DNA from: Semisulcospira habei
Lineage: Eukaryota; Mollusca; Gastropoda; Semisulcospiridae
Direction of reading: 5' to 3'
Length of the DNA stretch: 64,000 bases
NCBI GenBank assembly: GCA_036245525.1
Contig: BTPG01000004.1
Span: 231,909,898 to 231,973,897, forward strand
The notes beneath the pieces were generated by a model. It searched no databases and was not told the DNA's origin. It saw nothing but the letters and a program-made list of their open reading frames with translations. A program made the position numbers and the translations under genes. Shown one piece after another: positions 11,238-21,069 of the stretch (position 1 is its first letter; the number at the start of each line of letters is the position of its first letter).

Positions 11238-11670
11238 TCAGGGATGGGAATTGTCCGCGAAAACGCGGGATTCCGCGGGGGAAGAAAATTTGTCCGCGAA
11301 ATTCAAAAGGCGTCTCCGCGAAAAAACATCGTGGGTAGCAAAACGAGCAAAGCACCGGTTTTACTCCGCGGGCAGGCTATGACGCGGCAGGCTGCGTTCG
11401 CGGCACTCACTGGTCACCCACTCAGTGCGCTGCGCAGTAACCTAGGCGGGCAGACACGCGCTCTGAAAGAAGCCATTCTTCCGGTGGAGTACCTACTTTC
11501 ATTGTGTTGATCAACATGGCTTGCGGCGTGACTCGTCTAGTTGTGAATCGTGGCGGTAAATTTGACGATTCAAGCAGTCTTAAGAAGTGGAGATGGGAGT
11601 GGATATCGGCCGAAGTTAAGTTAAACAGTCGTAGGTCCAACGCCAAGGGGTGGTGTGGTGGGGTGGGTGG
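11238..11670 (+). mobile_element. 5' end of a hAT-like element with a first exon
   Basis: It begins CAGGGATGGGAATTGTCCGC, a hAT-type terminus, followed by GC-rich sequence. An ATG at 11516 opens a frame (MACGVTRLVVNRGGKFDDSS..., then LKKWRWEWI) that reaches a GTGAGT donor at 11671. A short Lys/Trp-rich first exon after the terminal repeat is a common hAT layout. No matching 3' end (TTCCCATCCCTG) was found downstream, so only the left end is recognised. Confidence 0.5.
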
Positions 11671-11671
11671 G

Positions 11672-12206
11672 TGAGTGCCAAGCTGTCCGAAAAACCGCTA
11701 GTTTCTGGCTGCCCAGTGCCTGATGACGGCATCGTGTTTGTTCAGGACCCTCCTTTTTCCCTCTTTAACACCAGCCAGCAGTCCAGCGGCACTATCCGTC
11801 CCTGAGAGCCAGCTCCGTCTTTTTCTTTTGTTATATTACTCAGCTGGCAAACCGCAGGTAGTGCGTTGAGATATCTGAACTAATATTTTTTTTAAATGAA
11901 AAATTCATACTAAATTTTGAAACATTGAACAATATTTCGAGAGATCGTGGAATTTAATATGTACACTACATACCTATCAGAACTCCAAATTTATGTGCCC
12001 ATACACTGAGTTTCATATAGTATGTGCAACTCTACATCTTTTAGTTTTAGTCCACACTTTAAGGTTGTATACTATACCTACATTTTTTAATTGAAAACTG
12101 CCGCTTATAGGGTTTTTTGAGAGCCTTATTGAGTCTGGAGGCTATTGCCACCCTGAAAGACCCATGGTCCCGGGCATATTTGTAAGTTTGAGCCTTTTGC
12201 GTGACC
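11672..12206. other. No feature seen
   Basis: AT-rich sequence without a convincing frame, repeat or RNA gene. Confidence 0.5.
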
Positions 12207-12211
12207 TACCC

Positions 12212-12985
12212 CAGGGCTCGAAATTAGCGGGGGCCCGGGGCCAAAAACCCGCAAAGTTGATTTCGGGCTCGGAAAGTTGAAAAACGAAGGGCCCGCTTGG
12301 CCCGCAAAATAATTTGTCTGCTACAGCTAGCTCTACTCGGCAGTTTCGTATTTGGGCCAAGGGAAGCAACCCACACCGGTGCCCTAAATTTGGACAGAAG
12401 TGTAATATGAATAGATGATTGAAAAAAAAAAAAAAGAAAAGGCAAAATCTGTTTGTTTAACTTTAGTTTATCAGGAAGAGTACTGTTAAGTTTAGTTCCC
12501 TTTCATGGTTTTGTTTTGAACTTTTGTGCATTGAGGTCAGATTTTTTGTTAGGTTACTCATATTAAAAATTTAATGATGTGTATTGTGCAATACTCAGTC
12601 ACAAAACTGAAAAGTATTATACAAGAGACTCACTTGATTTTTTTCTATTTTGTTTAATGGCCATTTCAGGCTCACTAGTCACTGGAATATGTGTGTCACT
12701 GAATGTGTGTGTGTGTGTTTTTTCCCCTTTTTTGTTGGTAATGTTTGAAAGTGAAAGAAAAGGCAAATAAAAATGACATCACTCAACAAAATTGGAAATT
12801 CAATTGTTTTTATTTTAGATTATCAGACAAATTGTACTTTCTACTTATTATATTGTCAATAATTCTTTTGTTTTTTGTTTGCATTATTTTTCAAAGTTGG
12901 GCCCCGAAAGTTGCTTGTGGGCCCTCAAATTTTTCAATCAAGGGGCCCGGTGGCCCCCAAAGAAAAAAGTTAATTTCTAGCCCTG
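12212..12985. mobile_element. 774-bp hAT-like MITE with 5-bp target duplication
   Basis: The ends are CAGGGCTCGAAATTA (12212) and TAATTTCTAGCCCTG (ending 12985), one mismatch apart as inverted repeats. They are followed inward by GGGGCCC-rich blocks on both sides. TACCC flanks both ends (12207-12211, 12986-12990). CAGGGCT(C/A)GAAATTA is a widely seen hAT-type terminus. No transposase frame is present, so it is non-autonomous. Confidence 0.85.
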
Positions 12986-12990
12986 TACCC

Positions 12991-13612
12991 CATAAGCAGA
13001 AACACACAAAATAGCTGATTTCAGAACACAATAAAAATTTATCGAATAGTGTGTTAAAATGATAAAGAAACATTTCGGTCACTTCATAAAGTATGTTAGT
13101 ATTTTCTCGTAAAAAAAGTGTGCTCTGATAATTGGAATTCTAAGTGCAATCGAGAAAAGTGTATGTTGTAAATTCGCAAAGTGCCCAGATGTTATCAATA
13201 ACATTACAAGTGTTTGCAATGTTGGGCAATTGCTCAGGCCCTTTTTATTCGATAAAGTTGTACTTTAGATCATATCACACACATTATTTATGAAAAAATG
13301 AGGGGGTCCCGCGCAAAAATTGGCACTTTGGGTCGTTTGCGAGTGCGTTTTCAAAAAGGGATACAAGCGATGTCTGACTTCCGGCAGATCATATCTCCGC
13401 CGTAGCCAGTCCCAAGCCCGCATGAGAAAGGAGGAAATCAACGACGCCAAACCAACAAGTATAACCTACGCCCAAACTGTTGCAAACTACTAGTCTTCGA
13501 TCACTATTGGTGACAGTGGGAAAGTACACTGGAACAAACAACAACGGCAGATACGGGATGAGAAGGTTTATCTATAAGTAATTAAATGCACCCATTATCC
13601 CTTAGTAGTTGA
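12991..13612. other. No gene seen
   Basis: Short antisense frames only (for example minus 13265-13450). No repeat boundary or splice-bounded exon was recognised. Confidence 0.45.
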
Positions 13613-13675
13613 ATTAGTGCCGTGGTAAAATACTCTTTTTGCCACGCAGGTAACCAGGGTTCAATCCCCGTAGAT
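13613..13675 (+). repeat. tRNA-like SINE head or tRNA relic
   Basis: TTAGTGCCGTGG resembles a pol III A box and GGTTCAATCCCC (about 13659) a B box, at tRNA-like spacing. A full cloverleaf is not convincing, so a tRNA-derived SINE remnant is more likely than a working tRNA. Confidence 0.4.
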
Positions 13676-13739
13676 GGATATTTTTTTCCCTGCTCAAAAA
13701 TTTGAAACCCATACAGTTTCTACTTTGCTAAATGAAACA

Positions 13740-13778
13740 AACGCACACACACACACAAAAAAAAAAAAAAAAGCCAAA

Positions 13779-13849
<71 letters not shown>

Positions 13850-13856
13850 AAAAAAA
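13740..13856. repeat. (AC)n, A-rich and (TA)n microsatellites
   Basis: A compound simple repeat: AC, then A runs, then about 45 bases of TA, then a second A run. All reading frames across it (Tyr-Ile repeats) are artefacts. Confidence 0.95.
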
Positions 13857-13870
13857 AATTACCACGCGTT

Positions 13871-13966
<96 letters not shown>

Positions 13967-13980
13967 AACGCGTGGTAATT
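13857..13980. repeat. Perfect palindrome with (TA)n centre
   Basis: The 21-base arms (13857-13877 and 13960-13980; AATTACCACGCGTTTCTTTT plus A) are exact reverse complements. They flank about 80 bases of pure TA, so the whole 124 bases can extrude as a cruciform. The arms could be TIRs of a tiny MITE whose centre expanded, or an inverted duplication. Confidence 0.93.
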
Positions 13981-14689
13981 TTGTTTGTTTTTTTAATTTA
14001 AAATATGCGATTATCATCACTGTTGTAATGTGAATGTTAAACCATGAACCAACCAACAAACCACTTTCAGTCTTGGATAAAAATGCATACTGGTTACCTC
14101 GGTACATTTGTTCATTCATTTTTTTTCAGCCAGGCATTGTGAGCATGTTTACATTACATGTTTACATTATTCAATCATTCACAGATTCACTGATGAAAAA
14201 GCACACCAAAGAGTGTCGTCACAGAGTGTTTTTTTTTAATTTTTTCCTGGCATCATCTACAAACATTAATTAATGAATAATGTGAATTTGTTTTAATATA
14301 CCTGCTGCAAGCAATGCTACATGCTCCTTTGGTGTATCCGTGAAAGCAGGTCAGTGAACATCTCTGGTTGAAAGATGTTTGTGAACAGATTGGTAGTGGA
14401 TGTACCTATCTCTCCAGCTGAATCTCAGTTTCCCAGCAGTTTTTGGTTACAAATTATAAGGAAACAAAACAAACGTCACATGTTTCAATATGCCCCGTTA
14501 TGTTTACACATGATCATTGTGAGTAAAGAATAATATCTGTTTATTTTCACAAGAAATGCTGTATTTGCAGACATTCATTTAAAGTATACATGTACAGTCA
14601 AGTATGTTGAAAGCATATTAGGCTACAATGCACATAGGCACCCATACAAAAGTAACTACCTCAAATACAAAATGTTAAATGTTTAGGGC
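13981..14689. other. No gene seen
   Basis: AT-rich sequence with short frames only. No recognisable repeats. Confidence 0.45.
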
Positions 14690-14833
14690 TCAACATCTTT
14701 TGTCCATAAAAGGTGATTTCAAAGATGGGTCACAGAAATAGGGTCTGAACAAATTTTGACCCAAGCTGTATTCGAACCCAGGACCTTTGGGATGAGAGTC
14801 AAACACACTACCACCGAGCCACCCAGCTCCCCC
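14690..14833 (-). mobile_element. tRNA-derived SINE
   Basis: On the minus strand from 14833 it begins GGGGAGCTGGGTGGCTCGGT, with an A box in GTGGCTCGGTGG and a B box in GGTTCGAATAC (about 14772). The spacing and GGTAGTGTGTT D-arm-like segment are those of a tRNA-derived SINE head. The body beyond (AAATTTTGTTCAGACCC...) has no clear end. Confidence 0.65.
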
Positions 14834-14879
14834 TCATATGCCTATGATCAGTTATCACCCAACCACTGAAATCTGCTGT

Positions 14880-15469
14880 GACAGATGGAGGGTAATGCAA
14901 GAACTACATGGTCAACTCACTCTTTAGAAGTATTGCGATTTTCATTGCGCAAGTCCACATTTGGTATATTTTGAGCAGAGGGTTTAATGACATATGTATA
15001 TATATACTACATACCTATCCCCCTATCTCCCCCCCCCCTCCCCCGGGCTGCATTTCTATATTTTGGCACACCCCCTCTTCAGAAAGGACCCATGGGTGTT
15101 ATACTCTGAGGCCAATGAGTCAGAATGTATATCATTTATAATCATGCAAAGCGGAGCAGTGATAAGTTTTCTCCTTGTTTCACACCGACGCTGCAAAAAA
15201 ATCTATCTGTACCACTGTTTCCTAACCCATAAGAGTCAGCTGTGGAGTACATATTTTGAATGATTGATGTATGCCAGTATTTCGGAACTTGTCACAAACA
15301 AGACCTGTTTATATGCTGAAATGTCTTCGAAAAATGAACACATTGGCAGTAAAGGGGTTTTCCTTGGATAATCAAAAACTAATACATATTAAGCTGCATT
15401 TCCAAATCGCGACATGACAGGAGAGTGACAAAAAGTAACTTTTCTGAGGGGGGGTCATCCAAATAAATA
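14880..15469. other. No gene seen
   Basis: Contains short TA and C-rich runs (14995-15050). No supported feature. Confidence 0.45.
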
Positions 15470-15589
15470 TGCATAGGAAGATCTTACCATCAGGTATCTC
15501 TTTACCAAGTTTAGGGTTACAGTTAGGAATACTTGAGAAAAAAACATCTTTGGGCTATGGCTATCTTGTATCTATTTCCCGATTTCTTG

Positions 15590-15602
15590 TGACCCTTGAC
15601 CT
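15590..15602 (-). promoter_or_regulatory. DR1 nuclear-receptor-type motif
   Basis: TGACCCTTGACCT is the reverse complement of AGGTCA-A-GGGTCA, a direct repeat of two half-sites spaced by one base. HNF4, RXR and related receptors bind such sites. Here it is part of a repeat, with no adjacent gene. Confidence 0.5.
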
Positions 15603-16560
15603 TTCTGACCTTCCATGCATACGAAATTAGTATGCATGAAAAGTTCTTACCACCTTGTACCAAGTCTGGGTTTGAAGTTGTGTATACTTGAGAAAACATC
15701 TTTTTGGTCAAAATACAGATATTTTTCACCTTTTTACTGCACTACAAATTACAACATGGGTGTCAAATCGCTTTGTCACATTGTTATATGAAAACACACA
15801 AAGCACACCCCCATCACTGTACAATAGCCCCTGAACTGCTCAACTGCACGTTACAATTTTGTCGCCCCGCTGCTTCTATGTCAGGCTTATGGAAACACTC
15901 CCTCTTTATTTCTATTTTCTCGAGTTTTGTCATTGTCACTTTGTTGTCACTGCCCCACTGCTGTTGTGTCTGCAGTTGAATAGCCAGGCCTAAAGCCTGC
16001 TTTCCCTTCTCCTAATATATGGCTATGCATCAGCTCAGGCAGTAAGGCACAGGCTTTTGCTGCATTGCGAATGATGTGACTGTCCAAAACCTTGACATTG
16101 TGGCCAGCCTGGTGGATGGACATCAAAATAACAGGATGTCTGCCCTCCTACACAGGACAATCAGTTCACTTCCTTTGCCTTCTCGTCGGTTGGCCATCGC
16201 GGAGAGATGTACCCGCTGAACTTTTCTTCCCTCATCTTTCGCAACCTGCAAAAGATAATTTTGTATCAAAAAAAGTTCTGACATGCACATATTGCGTGCA
16301 TATATGTTTGCAAGTATTTATACAAAGTACATACATGCATAATATGACATTAGTCAGAACATGAACAAGAAAGGCAATGTCCTTATGGTTCACGTGTATG
16401 ACCAATCCACATAATATGTCTGTCCTTTTTGACCTTGGCTTGACTTCTCCAACAGGTCTCTGAAAATGTCTAAACATAAGTATAGGGCTGGATTTTGTAC
16501 CAGTGAAACCTGAGTATTTTTCCAAATCCCTTCATTTTTCACACATTTGTCAACCCTCTG

Positions 16561-16573
16561 TGACCCTTGACCT
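16561..16573 (-). promoter_or_regulatory. DR1 nuclear-receptor-type motif, second copy
   Basis: Identical 13-base TGACCCTTGACCT in another block of the same repeat. A third, one-mismatch version (TGACCCTTGGCCT) lies at 18056-18068. Confidence 0.5.
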
Positions 16574-17282
16574 CTGTGAGGGGCTGATTACATTAGTAGC
16601 ACAGAAAAGTGTTATCATCATGCCAAATTTTATTGAAAAGTTTGCAAAAACATTGATAAAAACTACAACTCTACCCGAAACTAACTTTTGTCACCCTTAT
16701 CATGTGGTATCTCCATAGCAAGTTTGAGTTTGAAGTTGAAAATACTACTTGAGATGACCTTTGAAAGGTCACAGAAATTGGTATGTTTAGAATTATTTTA
16801 CCACAAAGTACCCTTGTGCCAAGTTTGAAGTCTGAGGCTTGCATAGTCTTCGAGGAAATGCCAATGTTAAAGTTGCCCACAGGTAACAGACAGTTGACGG
16901 ATGACCCATTACAAACACTTACTTTTGCTATCACACGTGCGCCAAAAATTAGACGCCATTGAGCTTGAAATGACCACAAAGGGTGTATACATATATCTAG
17001 AATCAGCATCAATATTCAAAGTGTAACTTGCAGAAATTGTTTCAAACAGGACACAACGCATTGCTGTTTAGCAACAGCACACACTGGACCAAATGGGTAG
17101 TATTCAGATTTTTCTAGTCCTTTTGTATGCACTAAGTGCTTATTAAAGAAAACGACAGTATTTGGAGACTTGCCCAACCCTCTAGTTTTCAAATCAAATG
17201 CAATATGGTGCCACTTGTTGACAGCAAGTGATTTTAGCATTCGGTGTTGTTGAGAATGCTGGTACTACTACTACACCATCTT

Positions 17283-17660
17283 CAAAATGAAAGAAAGCAT
17301 TACAGTGTGATGTGTTTCAACCAGTTGTGTTTTGTTATGAACCTGATTCTATTCACAAATCAATCGGTATGCTTTACCTCGAGTCCAGGACAATAAGTGT
17401 CGCCTTCGCTCACTTTAGTTGATCCGCTGGAACTGAAATTGCCTGCTTTTAGCTGTGACCTTCTCCTTTGAGCAAACATGACCTGACTAGCTCTTGCCTC
17501 TTCTTGGTGTAGGCGTCATACTTCTGTGCTTGTTTGCAAGTATACCCTCTGGGCGTGACTCTGTAGTGAGACGTCAACAGCAGCACTGACCTGAAATGAA
17601 ATACATGTTTATTATCGTGTTATTCGGCAGCATGGCAATTTCACTTCTGATCTTATTTCA
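17283..17660 (-). repeat. Duplicated block A with exon-like boundaries
   Basis: Homologous to 18240-18560. On the minus strand both copies run from a TTTCAGGTCAGTG / TTTCAGGCTAATA acceptor-like site to a GGACTC(G/A)AGGTAA donor-like site, about 17592 down to 17380 here. A 46-codon frame of copy A lies after the acceptor but has no start and ends in a stop. This is possibly a decayed duplicated exon; product unknown. Confidence 0.5.
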
Positions 17661-18239
17661 GGGTGGGTCGCTTCCAAACTCCACAAACAGGGACTTTGTT
17701 ATAGCATTATGAACAATTCGGGGCCAGTGGGGGGAGTGCCCCCCACCCACCCACCCACCCACCCAATTCGTCCCTACATTTAGTTTACACATTACTACCT
17801 TCAAACTAATGTGAAATAAACTGTGAACACCACAAACAAGAATGGTGAAGCCTGGATCCCTCGTGTGCATTTAAAACTGATCATTTTCTTAATCTGAACT
17901 GTGTGACCTTTCCAAAAGGTGACTGAAATTTAAGTGCCATGAGTCTAAGCATACGTAAAGGGCTGGCTTATGTACAGTTGTGAATAGTATTGGAGAAAAA
18001 ATATCTTTTGTCAAATATGGCTATTTTTTTTTTTAACCTATTTCTTGATTTCTCATGACCCTTGGCCTGAACGCAAACTGGTAGGCTAAGAGTAAGAAAG
18101 GTCTTGCCACAAAGTATCCTTCAGCTACGTTTGAAGACTGTGGTTTGAATGGTCTCCGAGAGAATGCCAACATTAAATTTTACCATGGACGACCGATGGC
18201 CCAGAACATAGCCTTACACTTGCTTCGCACATGAGCCAA

Positions 18240-18560
18240 TGAAAGAAGGCATTACAGTATGATGTGTTCATTCACACCATAGTTGTGTTGTGTTCTGCAC
18301 CTGATTCTCATCACAGATCTACTGGTATGACTTACCTTGAGTCCAGGAGAATACGTGTCACCTTCCCTCACTTCACTTGAGCTGTGAGTGTGACCTTGGT
18401 CAGTTGGTGTAGACGTCATACTTCTGCGCTTGTTTGCAAGTATGTACTCTGGGTGAAAGTACTGAGACTCCACAGCGAGAGGTCAACAGCAGTATTAGCC
18501 TGAAATGAAATACATGATTATTACTGTGTTGTTCGGCAGCATGACAATTTCACTTTGCGT
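18240..18560 (-). repeat. Duplicated block B with exon-like boundaries
   Basis: Second copy of block A, about 960 bases away and in the same orientation, sharing CTTGTTTGCAAGTAT and GAGTCCAGGA. The acceptor-like and donor-like edges are conserved but the frame between them differs, so coding is doubtful. Confidence 0.5.
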
Positions 18561-18899
18561 GAACTAAATGCAGGGGCAGATTATTACTTTCAAAATAAAT
18601 GCGACAAAAACTGTGTAAACCGCATAGAACAAACAACAATGGCAAAGTCACGTCTGTACGCCTCATGCGCATAACTGATTCACAACCTGTGTGACCTTTC
18701 CAAAAGGTAGCTGAAATAAGTGTCACGAGTCTCAACATAAAGGCTTGCTTTTGTACTAGTCAAATTTGTATTTTTCACACATTCTACGGTCATCCAAAAT
18801 GGTAGTCAACAAATATTAGGGTTTCAGTCAAAGTAGCGTTTTACTAGGTAACCCTTTTAATCCTGATACACCCACTGCTTGAAATAAATGTGACTATGA

Positions 18900-18970
18900 T
18901 AGTTCAAGGGTGGTGCCAGAATAGATTGGCGTCTCATCCGCCAACTTATTCTGGCACCATCCTTGAACTA
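18900..18970. repeat. Hairpin related to the MITE at 3.2 kb
   Basis: TAGTTCAAGGGTGGTGCCAG (18900) and the complementary CTGGCACCATCCTTGAACTA (ending 18970) form a stem with one mismatch around a short loop. The core matches the inner hairpin of the TTAA element at 3275-3339. No TTAA ends are seen here. Confidence 0.8.
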
Positions 18971-19008
18971 AAAAAATGCTGGACCTATCTCCTAATCTGT
19001 AATATAGG

Positions 19009-19041
19009 CACAAATACAGACACTGTAATGATCAACTTGCT
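19009..19041 (+). repeat. Single partial 49-bp satellite unit
   Basis: GCACAAATACAGACACTGTA followed by ATGATCAACT is one piece of the 49-bp satellite. It lies just before the CR1-like sequence, and the same satellite resumes at 28222. The CR1-like LINE therefore sits within a satellite array. Confidence 0.85.
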
Positions 19042-19968
19042 GAAAAATTATAGACCAGTGTCTAATCTTCCCTTTCTTTCCAAGATTCTGGAGAAAGTTG
19101 TGCTGAGTCAGCTCACGTCACATCTCAGTAGTAATGTTTTACTTGAACTGTATCAGTCTGCATATCGAAGAAATCACAGTACTGAGACAGCATTGCTTCA
19201 CATTACCAATAGCCTGCTTACACATGCTGACGTCGGACATGTCTCTTTGCTATCATTATTAGACCTGTCTGCGGCGTTTGACACGCTGGATCATGGGATT
19301 CTTTTAGAACGCCTGCGCGTGTCTTTTGGTATTTCCGGTCCAGCGCTGTCATGGCTCAGGTCTTACCTTTTTGAAAGATATCAGTCTGTATGTGTGAATG
19401 GGATCATGTCTCAGCCTGTGCTTTTGATGTATGGTGTCCCACAGGGGTCAGTTTTGGGTCCTCTGCTGTTCTCTCTGTACACTAAACCAGTTTCCCGAAT
19501 CATCAGCCAGAATAGCTGTGAGTATCACAAGTATGCTGATGACACTCAGATCTCTAAGTCTGACCATCCTAGTAAACTGCAGACCATTGTCTCCAATGTG
19601 GAGAAGTGTATAGTTGAAGTCAAAGACTGGATGACTTGCAACAGACTCAAGTTAAATGATGATAAAACAGAGAGCATGCTTGTTGGTACTCGAGCTAGAA
19701 CATCCGCCTTCAGCAGTGATCATATTTCCATAGGTGGGCCAAGACATTTCTTTCAAATCCGATGTAAAAAATCTGGGTGTATTCCTGGATTCAAGTTTAT
19801 CGATGGAAAAACAGGTTCGCCATCTTTGCCGCACTGCCTACCGGGAGCTCCGCAGAATAGGCATGATCAGATGCTTTTTGACAGAAAAGGCTACTGCCCA
19901 GCTCGTATGCTCTCGCATTCTGTCCCGTCTAGATTACTGTAATTCCCTCCTTGCTGGTATCTCATCTG
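19042..19968 (+). pseudogene. CR1-like reverse transcriptase, 5' part
   Basis: The frame begins within RT (NYRPVSNLPFLSKILEKVV), continues through DLSAAFDTLDH, YGVPQGSVLGPLLFSLYT and the catalytic YADD at 19532-19543, then LKLNDDKTESMLVG. A frameshift near 19735 moves the reading into a second frame (NLGVFLDSSLSMEKQV..., ending LDYCNSLLAGIS) at the point of insertion. Amino-terminal RT and endonuclease are missing. The motifs are typical of CR1/L2-group LINEs. Confidence 0.9.
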
Positions 19969-20643
19969 CCTACCCGGCACCGGCCTCCACGTGGCGTAGG
20001 TGGGTAGTCCGCTCAGTCCCTGACTGAGTGGGCTAGCGGACGGGTGCCATCTTTGTCCAGGATTAGGACTTGATGTCAGCAGATATGTTGTTCAGCCTTT
20101 TCACTGGTCCGGTTTTTAAGGAGCTGTGCTAACCTAGGTCGTACCATGTTGGATTGGTCCTTAAAAATACTCGTGACTTTTTGGTCCTTTGGATCCCAAG
20201 TGTTTGCCGTGCTTGGAGACCCGTGTCGGGGGAGAAGAGGATCCTGGTGGCTGAGGTTCCCTTTGGGCTGCGGCTCACTGGTGCCAACACTCCACTTCGG
20301 CCTTGACTTCTACCTAAACGGGAGGCTAGTCGTACCGGCCTAGTCAATCGGCTCTTGTCACGTTGAGCCCTATCCCACTGTTGACATGCGGGTTGCTATA
20401 CGGAGCACCATGCTATAGCTTCTGCTGCTGATTAGGTGCTTTACGCCAGTATTCCCCTGCATTCAACGGTGTGATAGAAGGCGGTGGCTCAAACGGTTCA
20501 ATCGGGCTTACCCCCTTGAGTATATCTTTCGGGCAGTCTCCATTGTGCGTCGGCTGGAGACCCGCCGACAGTTGCACTTTCCCTTGTTGGGCTCGGTGGC
20601 GGGCGGGGACCCCCGGGGGATGAATATCTCTACTAATATAATA
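19969..20643 (+). promoter_or_regulatory. LINE 5' untranslated region
   Basis: GC-rich leader beginning CCTACCCGGCACCGGCCTCC, with a self-complementary AGTCCGCTCAGTC...GACTGAGTGGGCTAGCGGAC stem. It presumably holds the internal promoter. Short frames here are not conserved-looking. Confidence 0.6.
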
Positions 20644-21068
20644 TGTGACCCTCTCTCACGAAACCAGTCTTAACTCGCAGAGAGTCGATCAGCACTACAC
20701 GCAATAATATGTGGTGGGGGTCAATTTGGGTCATTTTCACTTTTTTGCAGTAATGTATTATGCATACACCAAAGTATCGTATGGTTAAAATCTTTATCAT
20801 GAAATATGCCATTAAATAGGTTTTAAATGATTTTAAAAGTCTGCCCTTGGCCCCAATTATGCTGCAAACAGAAACTTCCCAGGCTGTTTTCTCAAAATGG
20901 CCACCGGAGACTTTAACAACTTTAAACACTAACAACTTCTACAATTTTTGCACTACAGCATACAGTCATATATCAGAGTAATCAGCAAACATTGTAGTTT
21001 TCAGAAATGTATATATATCAAAACATCCAAAATGCGAGTTAAGACTGATTTTGTGAGAGAGGGTCACA
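20644..21068. mobile_element. 425-bp MITE with TA target duplication (Tc1/mariner-like)
   Basis: The terminal inverted repeats are about 36 bases with two mismatches: TGTGACCCTCTCTCACGAAA... at 20644 and its complement ending at 21068. TA flanks both ends (20642-20643, 21069-21070). It is non-coding; the 100-codon minus frame across it is incidental. It inserted exactly at the LINE ORF1 start, so the A of the ATG at 21070 comes from the duplicated TA. Confidence 0.87.
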
Positions 21069-21069
21069 T

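Larger units (their letters stand above)
15470..18800. repeat. Diffuse dispersed-repeat cluster with DR1 motifs
   Basis: Several diverged blocks (about 15470-15735, 16390-16870, 17885-18235, 18655-18790; one also at 8.2-8.5 kb) share phrases such as ACAAAGTATCCTT, CCAAGTTTGAAG, GAGAAAACATCTTT and GTGACCCTTGACCT. They are not protein coding. The blocks appear in varying order and orientation, as in an old dispersed repeat. The recurring TGACCCTTGACCT is a DR1 nuclear-receptor site, listed separately. Confidence 0.6.

Noticed and set aside
14758..14833. Functional tRNA gene
   Set aside because: A and B boxes are present, but the acceptor and anticodon stems do not pair well and a SINE-like body follows.
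20633..20935. 100-codon minus frame
   Set aside because: Lies mostly within a MITE with clear TIRs and lacks any recognised domain.
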